Source of the DNA: Cochliopodium minus
Lineage: Eukaryota; Discosea; Himatismenida; Cochliopodiidae
Assembly (NCBI GenBank): GCA_024220525.1
Contig: JAMYWO010000087.1
Coordinates: 8,328 to 28,588, forward strand
Length of the DNA: 20,261 nt
Reading direction: 5' to 3'
Shown: in pieces, positions 10,411 through 19,759 of the stretch
Position numbering within the stretch: position 1 is the first letter of the stretch
Layout: each line of letters starts with the position of its first letter
The notes under the pieces: generated by a model
Databases searched by the model: none
Seen by the model: only the letters and a program-made list of their open reading frames with translations
What the model was told of the DNA's origin: nothing
Translations under genes and position numbers: made by a program

Positions 10411-10714
10411 TTTTTTTTTATTTTCATTAAAAGCAATTTAAAGTTTTTTCCTAATAATGATAGTGTATCATTTTTTGGTAATTTTGAATTATTGATACAT
10501 TTTGTTTTCTATTTTGATTTTTTTTATTTCTAACAAGAAAAGCAAAATGAAAAACTCAACATGTTAATATTTATTCTACAATTGATCAAATGAATTGAAT
10601 TTGGTGCAAATATTCTTATCTTCTTGTTCCAATTTGAAAGAAATAAATTTTTAACAAGCTTTTATAAAAAATAAATAAAAAATAAAAAAAAAATTTATAT
10701 AAATCCTTTCCATT
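10411..10714. promoter_or_regulatory. Divergent promoter region, hydratase / TPR protein
   Basis: About 300 bases separate the start codons of two divergent genes. The sequence is T-rich on the hydratase side and A-rich on the TPR side. A TATA-like TTATATAAAT lies at 10694-10703, only about 12 bases before the TPR gene ATG, so it is too close to be a conventional TATA box unless transcription starts inside the presently called coding region. No gene is seen. Confidence 0.5.
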
Positions 10715-12607
10715 ATGAGCAAGAGATCTCAATCAAATAATAGGGCAGTTCAAACCCAAAATGACAAATCATCTTCTCCAAAAGGAGGATTGCAATGGTG
10801 GCAATGGGGATTGATTGGGGTTGCTGGTGTAGTTGCAATAGGAATTGTAGGAAAATTAATGGGAAAAGGATCTAAATCCCGCTCAGATAAAGAGGATTTA
10901 GTAGATAAAATATCAGAATCTAAATCAGGGATCAGTAATAATTTTTTTGGAGATGATGATGATGAATTTGGAGAGGAAAATGACGATGAATTTGGAGATC
11001 AAGGAGATGAAAATTCTGCAGAATGGGAAATGCTCATCACAAGAGCAGAATCATTGAAACATAAAGGAAAATTTGCAGAATCTGATAGTTGTTTCGAGAA
11101 GGCATATGAAATTATGAAAAGCAGTTTTGATAAAGATCATTCATTCATCGCTTTGTTGTTTGCATCTTGGGCTCCTGTATTGACCTTCCTCAAGAAATTC
11201 CCAAAGGCTGAAGAAATATTAAAAAAGTATATAAAAAATTTTTTCATTTCAAAGAACTCTTATTCATACAATTCATTTTTTAAAAAATTAACTATGATAA
11301 TCGATAAAATATTTCATCACATTTTATACATTTTCACTTTGAAAATTTGTTTTTTATTATTTGAAGGAAATATATTTATAATTTTTATTTTTCATTTTTT
11401 TCTCAAACAAAATTATAAATAAAAATCAACTAGATCATTACAAATATTATCCAAAGAAGAGGAAGTACCAATCGAACAATTGGTTGAAATATATGCAAAT
11501 TTGGGAGAAATATGCATCAAAACAAAGAAATATGATGAAGCAAAGAACTATTTACAATTATCAATAGATAAAGCAGAAGATAAAGATAATAATCCTAATG
11601 TAGGAGTAAGCAAAATGAATATGGCTGAAGTAATGTTCCAAGAAAAGAAATATGCTGAAGTAATTCAATTTTGCAAAGAGGCAATAGATATCTTCAAACA
11701 ACATTTGGAGCCATCCCATCCTGTAATTCTCCAAACACAATTGAAAATTGTTTCTGTGTATATCGAGCAAGGAGATATCAATGCAGCAGATGAAAGATTC
11801 GAACAAATAATTAGCAGCCAAAGCAATGATCAAGATGGACCTACCGTAGCATTGTTCATGCAACAAAGAGCTAATGCAAATTATGAATTCGAATTGTACG
11901 ATAAAGCAAAAAGATTGTATCAAGATTGCATCCAGATGATTGGAAATAACTATAACTTATCTTCCCACTTCAAAAATGAATACAGTTGCCTTTTGAGAAC
12001 CATTGGAGATATTGAGGGAGCAGAAAAGTTGTTGCTTGAAGTGAGAAAGGAGAGCGAGAAATCCCCTACCTCGCCTCTTTCCATCTCCAAGTACTTCCAA
12101 GTGTTGAATCCTCAACAATTCACTGTCACCTACACCGAAAAGACCGACAACAAGAAACCATGGCCTGTCTGGGCATCCTACAAAATTCTCTTGCAAATCA
12201 AAAGACATCCAAAGGACAAAACTCCTAGATTGAAAGCAGGAAACATCATTACCGTTACTCTCTCCAATTTTGACGATATCGACGAGAAGATTGTAGATGA
12301 ACATGCTGATACCACTTTGTCTCGTATTGTTCTCACTGAGAATATGATCAATGGTGAACAACCTGAGGACAGAAGAGCCAAGCTTGTCATTGATGCTGTT
12401 AAACCTGCTGAAGGTGCTTATTTAGCTGTTGTCAAAGTTTTCGAAAACGAGGAAGACGAAAAGAATGATAAACCTCTTGATTTTGGTATCATGAAACAAA
12501 TTTCCATCTCTCGTATCAACACCCAAGACATTTCTGTTCAACAATTGAAGGATATCCAACTCAAGCAATCCAAATTGGCTCAAAGTCAACAATCTTTTGA
12601 CAATTAA
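10715..12607 (+). CDS. Membrane-anchored TPR protein with unknown C-terminal domain
   Basis: Two inferred exons (10715-11226 and 11434-12607) give 561 residues; the intron is 207 nt and joins the codons in frame (AA|A). Residues 1-27 are polar and basic. A single membrane segment lies at about 29-49 (WWQWGLIGVAGVVAIGIVG). An acidic stretch follows (GDDDDEFGEENDDEFGD, roughly 75-95). From about 100 to 385 there are degenerate TPR units of the kinesin-light-chain/TTC type, for example ANLGEICIKTKKYDEAKNYL and AEVMFQEKKYAEVIQFCKEA. From about 391 to 535 a different, probably beta-rich domain begins (FQVLNPQQFTVTY, PWPVWASYKILLQI) that I do not recognise. The architecture suggests an organelle- or ER-anchored scaffold facing the cytosol or matrix; TTC19-like complex assembly factors share anchor plus TPR, but nothing here proves that. 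Codons from about 12,000 onwards are more C-rich than in the first half. Confidence 0.85.
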
Positions 12608-12866
12608 TTTTTATTATTTCTCTTTTTTTTAATAACCAATTAAATTTAATTTATCAAAAAAATATTTGTCACATTTTATCTTTTTTCTTTAACATGAACG
12701 GTGTACCCCTTGAAGTCTTCTTTCAAAGAACTCATTTTTATTTAGTTACTTTAAATCCCATTCTTTATTTGTTAAAAATAAATTAAAATTTAAAAATAAA
12801 AAAAAAAAACTGAGGAATTTTATTCACAAAAGAAACTTTTATAATCAATCAATATCCAAAAAATCG
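12608..12866. other. Spacer between TPR and ChaC genes, with a 19-codon ORF
   Basis: This is A/T-rich spacer, except for a patch of balanced composition at about 12,690-12,730. On the minus strand an ATG at 12735 opens a frame to TAA at 12676 encoding MSSLKEDFKGYTVHVKEKR. Its codons (AAG GGG TAC ACC GTT) resemble real coding sequence in this window more than spacer. It is too short to assign; it may be a micropeptide, a fossil exon or chance. Confidence 0.3.
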
Positions 12867-13845
12867 ATGGAAAACAATGATGGTGATGTTTGGATATTTG
12901 GATATGGTTTGATTTTTCCTAAAAATTCCTAAAATAACAGATTTTCATCCAAAATTATGAATAGGATCTTTGATTTACAAAAATAATGTAATGATCATTC
13001 TAATTACGAATATTTGACAAAGATTTGTAATAATTCGTTGAATAAAATAAATTTAGGATTTCAAATGGAAGAAAAAAACAGAAGGATACGTGAAAGGCTA
13101 CGTAAGAAGGTTTTTTCAAGGTTCGACAGATCATAGAGGTACTGAAGAAAATCCAGGAAGAGTGGGTAATTGAATCCTATTTTATTTTTTATCTTTTTTT
13201 CTTAAAAAAATTTATCAGTTACCCTCCTAAAAAGAGAAGAATATTATAGTTTACTTCCTAAGACAGTTATTACAAATTTGGATGAAATAGAAGAAGAAAC
13301 GTGGGGAGTAGCATTTTGTATCGATAAAGATGACAAAGAAGAAATTTTTTCACATTTAGGTAATTAATTTTATTTTTGTTTTGTTTGAAATTTAAAGCAT
13401 TCAATCTATATTTTATTTTTAATTATTTAATCATATTAATTCAATTTAAAATTTATGAATTTTTCATTTCCCAAAAGATCATAGAGAAAAAGATGGATAT
13501 TCAAGATACAATGTTGATATCTATACCAAAGGTAAAGAAAAAAAAAAGAAAATTCTGATAAAACAAATCAATCTTTTTTTTTTCTTTTAAAAAGATAACA
13601 AAGGAGAACCTAGCATCAAGAATGCAATCACTTTCGTTGCTACCACTCAAAACATCAGATTCACAGGATATCACGATGAGAAATTCATTTCCGACATCAT
13701 CTACAGATCTGCAGGTCCCTCTGGCCAAAACAAGGATTATCTTTATCAATTGTATCATTCTTTACTCACCATGGGTGTTAATGATCCTCACATTTTTTCT
13801 CTTTATAATCATGTCAAACAATTGGAAGAAAATTCCAAAATTTGA
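12867..13845 (+). CDS. ChaC-type gamma-glutamylcyclotransferase
   Basis: The ChaC family cleaves the gamma-glutamyl group of glutathione to 5-oxoproline and Cys-Gly in the cytosol. Six inferred exons (12867-12906, 12965-12987, 13057-13165, 13219-13359, 13478-13531, 13595-13845) give 205 residues, a normal ChaC2-like length, with consistent phases. WIFGYGSLIYKN (9-20) is the substrate loop, formed across the first intron. [17 protein letters not shown] (33-49) and GRVVTLL are near-invariant in the family. HREKDGY (106-112) carries the predicted catalytic Glu108. [14 protein letters not shown] and the helical end with [14 protein letters not shown] complete the fold. The second exon is only 23 nt and was found by the requirement for GYGSLI. 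There is no targeting sequence. It lies head-to-tail with the TPR gene upstream and the SSRP1-like gene downstream. Confidence 0.93.
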
Positions 13846-14028
13846 AAAAGAAAGAAATTAATTTGTAATTTTTAAAAATGAACTATTTAATCATGATTCT
13901 TATTCTATCTATATCTTTTTATGTATCTCCATTTTTGGTTTTAATTTTGGCGCAATTTTTATAAAGGGAAAAATATATTTATAAACAAAAAAAAAAATTG
14001 GCTTGTAAATTTTGAAGGAGAAGGAATC
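13846..14028. promoter_or_regulatory. Short spacer before the SSRP1-like gene
   Basis: This 183-base A/T-rich spacer carries the 3' flank of the ChaC gene and the promoter of the SSRP1-like gene. No distinctive motif is visible beyond A and T runs. Confidence 0.4.
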
Positions 14029-15191
14029 ATGGACAATCAATCTTTGCAATATGAAAATATTTCATTATATTTGGGTGGAAAAGAATCGACAGAGGTAAAT
14101 AAAATTATACCTTCTCCAAAATATATGCTGAGAAAAAAAAAAATATTTTCATATTTTGATAAATAAAGATATTTGAGGAAAATATTTTTGAGAAAATTAG
14201 AAAATTCTCAATATTTATAAAATTGATTAATTTTTTGATTGCACACAACGAATAAGGTGAAATATTTATCATTCACAAGAGATAATTTGATTTAGATGGA
14301 TAGATCGTTATATATAATTCCTTTAAATCAAAACATATCCATTCAATTAACTGAGAAATAACTTTTATCTCTTTTAAAGAAAATAGGAATTTTGTGGATC
14401 ACAGAAAATGGAATCACATTCAAATCAACAGACAGCGAAGTAAAACTGAAAAACAAAGAAATAAACGGAGCAGAATGGCAAAGAATCAACGAGACTTCAC
14501 AACTCAAGATCTTGTCCAGCTCCACCAGCAGGATCTCCATTTTGTTGTTTGCTGGGTTCAAGGAGACAGAGTTTGAAAAAATGTCCGTTTTCTTCAACAA
14601 CGTCATGAAAATTGAGTTGATCAAAAATGAATTATCTCTCAAAGGTCTCAACCAATATTTTTTTATTTGACAATTTTTAATTTATTCTTAAAGTTTCCCA
14701 TTATTTTAAAATTCTTTCCCTTTCATATTTTTTATCTTTTTTTATTATTTAAAAATTTTTAGTTTTAAAAATGTTTTTTTATTTTTGTTAATATTTTTTG
14801 TAAAATTTGTTTTATTGCGATTTTATAAATCTTTTTTATTGTAAAATTTGAATAATTTTTGTTCAATTTAATGATAATTTACATTTTTATTTTTATTTTT
14901 TTCGATTATTTTTATTTTTTTTTTCAAATTGTCATTTAATTTAATTTAATTTTTTTTTGAAAGGTTGGAACTGGGTGAAACCAAAAATAAATTCAGGAAG
15001 CATTGATTTCTATCACGAGAAAAGCAAGGCGTTCCACATCCCTCTCGACGACATAGAAAGATCCTCCATCAACAAAGATGAAGTAACCATCGTCTTCCAC
15101 GAGTCCGCCAACAAAGGTATTCGAACCGGTTCTGTCAACAACTTGGTCGAAATGAAGATTTGTATTCCTGGTACTACTAAGAAGATCGTAA

Positions 15192-15508
15192 CTATCATTT
15201 CTTATTTTTATTTTTTTTATTTTATATTTTTATTTATTTTATTAATTTTTATATTTATATTTTATTTTATTTTTATTTATTTTTTATTGTTACGTAGTTT
15301 TTATTTTATTTTTTTATTTTTATTTTATTTTTATTTTTAAATTCTTTTTTAGATTCTGTTTATTATTATTTTGTATTTATTTTTATATTTATTTGATTAT
15401 TTTATATTTTATTATATTTTTATTTTTATTAATGAATATTTTATTTTTTTTTTATTTTTTTTTATTTTTTCCATTTTTATTTTAATTTATTTTATTTCTT
15501 TTTTTTTA
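15192..15508 (+). repeat. (TTTTA)n-like low-complexity intron
   Basis: Intron 3 of the SSRP1-like gene is almost wholly T with spaced A (TTTTATTTTATATTTTTATT pattern). The long hydrophobic open frame crossing it (Phe/Ile/Tyr only) is a composition artefact. Confidence 0.8.
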
Positions 15509-16197
15509 GAAAGACAACTCTTCGGAGGAGGAAGGAGAGGAAAGAGAAGAGGGAGAAAGAAAGAAAGATCTCAAAACCTCCCTCTGCCGCAGAAGATTTC
15601 TACAAGTCAAGTAAAAAAATTTTTGATTAATTCGTTTTATTTTCCAAATTTTTTCATTTTTTTATTTTACCCATTATTTTCAAGAAATAATCACTTTTAT
15701 ATTTCTTAAATTTTATTTTTTAATAGATGCATTCACATTTATTATTTTTAAATCATTTTGGATGTATTTTTTTATTTAATACATTTATTAATTTTTTGTC
15801 GAACATCATTTTATTTTTATAAAATTTTTAAATTTTTAAATTCATTTCAATTTTTTTCTCATTTATTTTCAAAATTTTGGTTTATTTTTTTTTAAAGTTT
15901 GTGAATTTATTTGTCAATCAACTTTTAATTTTTGAATTTTTTAAAATTTTTTTTCTCGTTCATTTATTAATTTTTTTTTTTATAGTCATGGAATTGGCAG
16001 GTATAGATTCATCATCAGAACAGGAATTACAACGAAGGAATAAAAGCGGTGATTCCAAGAAGTAAGTTTGACGTGGAGCTTTTCAAAACCATTTAAAGTT
16101 TGAAGGAAAACTACAACTACAAATCGCTCACAAATGATTTCCAAAATCTACCAGCTTCCCATCCCGGTCAACAGAAAAGTCTACATTGTTGTAAGCC

Positions 16198-16530
16198 CAA
16201 CAAAATTATTTTTATTTTATTTTTTATTTTTTTATTTTAAATTGTAACCATTTTTATTTTTTATTTTTTAAATTTTATTTTAAATTTTTTTTTAAAATTT
16301 TTTTTTAAATATTTTTACTTTGTTTTTTTTTATTTTATTTTTATCTTGGTTTATTATTTTATTTCATTTTTTTATTTTTATTTTTAAATTTTATTTTATT
16401 TATTTTTATTTTATTTTTTATTTTTTATTTTATTTTTTTATTTTTTATTTTTTTCATTTTTTTATTTTTTCATTTTTTATTTTTTATTTTTTATTTTTTT
16501 CTGAAATATTTTTTTATTTTTGTTTAATTA
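16198..16530 (+). repeat. (T4-6A)n low-complexity intron
   Basis: Intron 5 of the SSRP1-like gene is dominated by TTTTTATTTT units. The apparent 72-residue Phe/Ile/Tyr frame within it is not a gene. Runs like this are hard to sequence and assemble, which matters for judging the nearby frame breaks. Confidence 0.85.
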
Positions 16531-16860
16531 ATAGATGACTTGGATCCTCCATTAGGTAAAATTTTCATTTTTTTTGAATAAAGATTAATTTTTTAATTTA
16601 AACAACACTACAATATTTTGAAGACAATGGCCAAACAAAGTATCCTCACTTCGTTTTGCAATTTCCAATAGAAGACAAATAACAGTAGAACTAAACATGG
16701 ATGAGTAAATAATTTTTTGTATCAATCAATATTTTTATTAAATGTGGTTTTATTTTTAAAAATTTCATTGATATTTTATTTTTTATTGTTTATTACTAAT
16801 TTTTTCATTTTTACATTTTTTTTAATTTTTTGTTCATTTTTATTTGAATCTTTTTATTTT

Positions 16861-16919
16861 AAAATTATTTGATTATTTAAAGAGTTTTGAAAAAAATAAA
16901 AAAATTATTTGATTATTTA
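16861..16919 (+). repeat. 19-bp direct repeat, period 40
   Basis: AAAATTATTTGATTATTTA occurs at 16861-16879 and again at 16901-16919, so about 59 bases consist of one and a half copies of a 40-bp unit. It lies where the SSRP1-like gene stops being recognisable and just before the opposite-strand zinc-repeat gene. Confidence 0.8.
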
Positions 16920-16927
16920 TTATTTTA

Positions 16928-17555
16928 TCACTTTATTTTTATTTTTTTATTTACTTTATTTTTNTTTAAGATGCAATCGTTACACATTCGATTTTTGCTT
17001 CTAAATTTCGATGGATTTTCATTTCTATTGTTATCGCAGTAGGAACATTTCCCCTCCTTTATATTGCTCTCCTTTTTCATTTTCTTTTTGGCGATGCAAT
17101 CGGTACAATACTTGCTTTTCTCATCGAATTTAGCAGGATGATCCTTTTTTGTATTTGCACAGCACCTGCATTTCTCTTCAATTGATTTTATTGGCTTCAC
17201 CTTGTTATCTTTGTATCCAATCCATCTATTAATGCAATCGCTGCACATCTTGTTTTTCTTTCTGAATTTTTCAGGCTGCTCATTCCTATTGTTTTCGCAG
17301 TACGGACATTTTCCCTCTGTTACACTTTTGTTGTTTCCCTTCTTTTCTCCTTTTTTAAGAATGCATTCGTTGCATGTTTTTATTGTATTATTTTTGAATT
17401 TATGGGGATGCTCTTTCCTATTATTTTCACATGATCTGCATTTTTAATAACTTCAGTGTTTGTAATTGTCTTCGTTTTCTCAATATTAGCCTTGTTTGTT
17501 GAGTTTTCGTTTTTGTTGATGTTGGTGAATTTTTGTTAATTGATCCTTCAAACAT
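16928..17555 (-). CDS. Protein with four tandem C-x2-C-x17/18-C-x2-C zinc repeats
   Basis: I do not recognise a named family. Read on the minus strand, the frame open from 17443 to the TGA at 16930-16928 encodes four similar units: CRSC..CNEC at 17440-17360, CPYC..CSDC at 17308-17231, CRCC..CTDC at 17170-17093 and CSYC..CNDC at 17047-16970. Each has the form C-x2-C, an Asn/Arg-rich turn, P-x-KF, then C-x2-C-I, joined by Lys-rich linkers of 15-20 residues. Sixteen cysteines would bind four zinc ions. The N-terminus is unresolved: ATG 17555 begins MFEGSINKNSPT just after a TATATATAAGG box, but it seems to need two one-base shifts (about 17,505 and in the A-run at 17441-17445) to reach the repeats. 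Near the C-terminus one base is N (16964). Nucleic-acid binding is a guess; the unit resembles the CxxC..CxxC ribbon seen beside HNH/endonuclease VII-type enzymes, but no nuclease is present. Confidence 0.75.
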
Positions 17556-18004
17556 TTTCAATCCCTCCTTATATATAGAATTTTTTTTTTTTAATTTAAT
17601 TAATTAATTAAATAGGATTTTTAATTTTCAAAATATTAATATTTTTTCTCAAATTTAATCAATCTTCATTATAATTTTTATATTATGTTGAAAAAAATAA
17701 AAATATATTAATTTTTAAAGTGTAAATATAAAAAAATTTAATTAATTCATTTTCCATCTTTTTTTATAGGATAGAGATTCTATTTGTATGTAAAGCAAAA
17801 TAATTTTTTTTTATTAATAATTTTAAAATTTACAAAAAAGATAATAGTTGCTAGATTTTGAATTTTAAAATTTTAATTTTTTTTTTTTTTTTTTTTGAAA
17901 TAAATATTGTATTTTAAAAACAAACACAACACAATAATCTTTTTTAAAAGGGGATACTTATAATTTAACTCTTTGAAATCGAAGTTTTCAAAGAATTTAT
18001 AGTT
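17556..18004. other. A/T-rich spacer
   Basis: About 450 bases of A/T runs lie between the zinc-repeat gene and the Asn-rich gene, which diverge from here. TATATATAAGG (minus strand, at about 17,570) is the likely TATA element of the zinc-repeat gene. No gene is seen. Confidence 0.55.
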
Positions 18005-19641
18005 TAATAATTATTAATTTTATTTCAAAAATTACAAAATTATTTATTGAGAACCTCTCCATTTCTACTAGTATTTTGCACCAACAGTTCAACAAGTGGA
18101 TTTCGTTTTAATATTGATAATGCTAAGAAGAGGAATTTTATTTTTCGAAAGTGCCCAACTTATTGATTGTTTTGAGTTTGGGAGATGAGTGTGAGATTGA
18201 NTTCTCTCACTTTATTCAAAATTGTCACACTATCAACACTTTCTTGAAAAGTAACAATAACAATAGTAATAATAATAATAACAATAGTAATAATAATAAC
18301 ATTAGTAACAATAACAATAATAATAACAATAATAACAATAGTAATAATAATAACATTAATAACAATAACAATAATAATAACAATAATAACAATAATAATA
18401 ATAACAATAATAACAATAACAATAATAATAATAACAAGAACAATAATAATAAAAATAATAGTGGTAATAGTGGTAGAAACAATAGAAATAAAAGTAAAAA
18501 CAAATTCAAACAAAATTTTCAATTTAATGTTTTTTATAATCGCAAATTCCTTCCTCTTCATCTTGTCCCTCGTGTAAACTCTAATTTTAAAAATACTCCT
18601 ACTAAATACAATACTCCAACTAAAAATAGCACATTTCATACAAACAATAACAATAACAATAACAATAACAATAACAATAACACATTTCAAACAAATAATA
18701 CTCCAACTAACAATAGCAGATTTATTACGAACAATACTCCTACTAACAATAACAGATTTATTACGAACAATACTCCTACTAAATCTTATAATCATTCTCC
18801 TATGAAAACAATTAATAATCTTCTTTTTTCTTTCAATAATCCCAATTTGGTTGAAAACAATAATAACATTCACAATAAAAATGAAAATATTCATTATTTT
18901 TATAATGATAACACGAATGATGATAATAACCAACTTTTACCTCATTTTACAACCAACAATTTTAAAACCAATGAAAATAATAACAATAATAACAATGTGA
19001 ATTTTAATAATAATTTAAATAACAACAATATTTTAAATAATAATAATATAAATAATATTATAAATAATAATAATGTAAATAATAATAATGTAAGTAACAA
19101 CCACCATCTTTTTACCTTTAATAAAAATCCTAATAACAATAATAACAATCATATTAGAAACATCAATAACAATGAGAAAAACACCAATATTTCCTATACT
19201 TTCAACATTAATACCATTAAAAACTCTCCCAATAAAAAAATGAAACACAATAATGATAAACATTTTAACAATGAAAGTGATAATGATCTTTTTTTTGAAA
19301 ATAAAAACAATAATAATAGTAGAAATAAAAATTATTATGTTCACAAAAACAATTACAAAACACATCAGCACAAAATAAATCATAACAAGTCTAATGACTT
19401 TAGAAATAATCATAACAAAAGCCAAAATAGATTTAATGAAAACAGATCAAATGAAAACAGAATCGTTTTTATTGATAATCCTCCCAATAGTGTCCATTAC
19501 CCAAACAAGTTTCATTCTCATCAAAACAACCACAATTTTAATCAGGAAAATAATTTTCGTAAAAATAACAATAAAAGGAACTTCTCCTATGTCACCAGCA
19601 AAAATGGCAATAATAAAAACAAAAAAAGGCATTACAAATAG
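18005..19641 (+). CDS. Poly-asparagine protein, 5' end unresolved; possible cold-shock-like N-terminus
   Basis: From 18127 to the TAG at 19641 one frame is open for about 500 residues, but it has no early ATG. It begins with a folded-looking segment (VLSLGDECEI, then FSHFIQNCHTINTF) and passes into long Asn runs (about 18,250-18,460), then Asn-rich sequence with Thr, Pro, His, Lys and Ser to the end, finishing basic (NKNKKRHYK). Just upstream, two other frames carry ENLSISTSILHQQF (about 18,050-18,093) and SGFRFNIDNAKKRNFIF (about 18,095-18,148). Placed in order these resemble a divergent cold-shock/UNR domain (GF..., KK.FIF, GDE.E.EF), which would need one-base shifts like those in the neighbouring genes. 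Base 18201 is N. If correct it would be an RNA-binding protein with a prion-like tail; this is weak. Fully supported is only the Asn-rich reading frame. Confidence 0.7.
18249..18460 (+). repeat. AAY trinucleotide tract coding for poly-Asn, with 54-nt duplication
   Basis: The tract mixes AAT and AAC with occasional AGT (Ser) and ATT (Ile). Within it 18280-18333 and 18334-18387 are copies of the same 54 bases with one difference (ATTAGTAAC against ATTAATAAC), which shows slippage or unequal exchange in units of 18 codons, preserving frame. Confidence 0.85.
18694..18783 (+). repeat. 36-nt coding repeat (NNTPTNNxRFIT)
   Basis: Two full 12-codon units (18694-18729, NNTPTNNSRFIT; 18730-18765, NNTPTNNNRFIT) and a partial third (18766-18783, NNTPTK) lie in tandem. 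Looser relatives with NTPTK and FHTNN occur from about 18,590. The repeat is in frame and unlike the plain Asn tracts around it. Confidence 0.85.
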
Positions 19642-19759
19642 TTGGTTGAATAAGTACAAGTATGCTTTCTTTTTTTGTAAAAATTTTGTTTTTAAGGTTT
19701 TAATAAAAATCATTTTCTTTTTAAAAATAAATATTTCTTTTTATATTGACAAATTTTCG
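19642..19759. terminator. Convergent 3' spacer
   Basis: Only 118 bases separate the stop codons of the Asn-rich gene and the opposite-strand acidic gene. The DNA is T-rich on the plus strand and A-rich on the minus strand; it must contain both transcript ends, but no specific signal stands out. Confidence 0.4.

Larger units (their letters stand above)
14029..16704 (+). pseudogene. FACT subunit SSRP1/Pob3-like, 3'-truncated and frame-disrupted as read
   Basis: SSRP1/Pob3 is the histone-chaperone partner of Spt16 in FACT. Exons 14029-14094, 14380-14644 and 14964-15187 join cleanly into the N-terminal PH-like dimerisation domain: LQYENISLYLGGK, ENGITFKS, FKETEFEKMSVFFNNVMKIEL and SLKGWNWVKPKI. 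Later exons (15510-15610, 15986-16190, 16535-16555, 16624-16704) keep family order, namely an acidic linker, AAEDFYKSIMELAGIDSSSE, AVIPRSKFDVELF, HLKFEGKLQLQIAHK, QMISKIYQLPIPVNRKVYIV, DLDPPL, GQTKYPHFVLQF and TVELNMDE. These pieces lie in changing frames, with roughly seven one-base breaks (for example GACAAATAACAG near 16676-16687, where one more A would restore frame). The rest of the middle domain and any acidic or HMG end are missing; an opposite-strand gene begins about 220 bases on. Either a decaying gene copy, a sequence of poor quality, or (unlikely) edited or frameshifted mRNA. Confidence 0.8.

Noticed and set aside
15192-16530. T-rich pentamer arrays considered as telomere-like or centromere-like repeats
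   Set aside because: Units are irregular, lack G, and are bounded by splice sites of a gene, so they are intron low complexity.
15371-16538. Phe/Ile/Tyr-rich plus-strand frames resembling membrane proteins
   Set aside because: They are translations of (TTTTA)n-type introns of the SSRP1-like gene.
18160-19425. Antisense frames of poly-Leu, poly-Ile/Val opposite the Asn tract
   Set aside because: Direct consequence of AAY repeats read on the other strand; the sense frame has a natural basic C-terminus and a stop.
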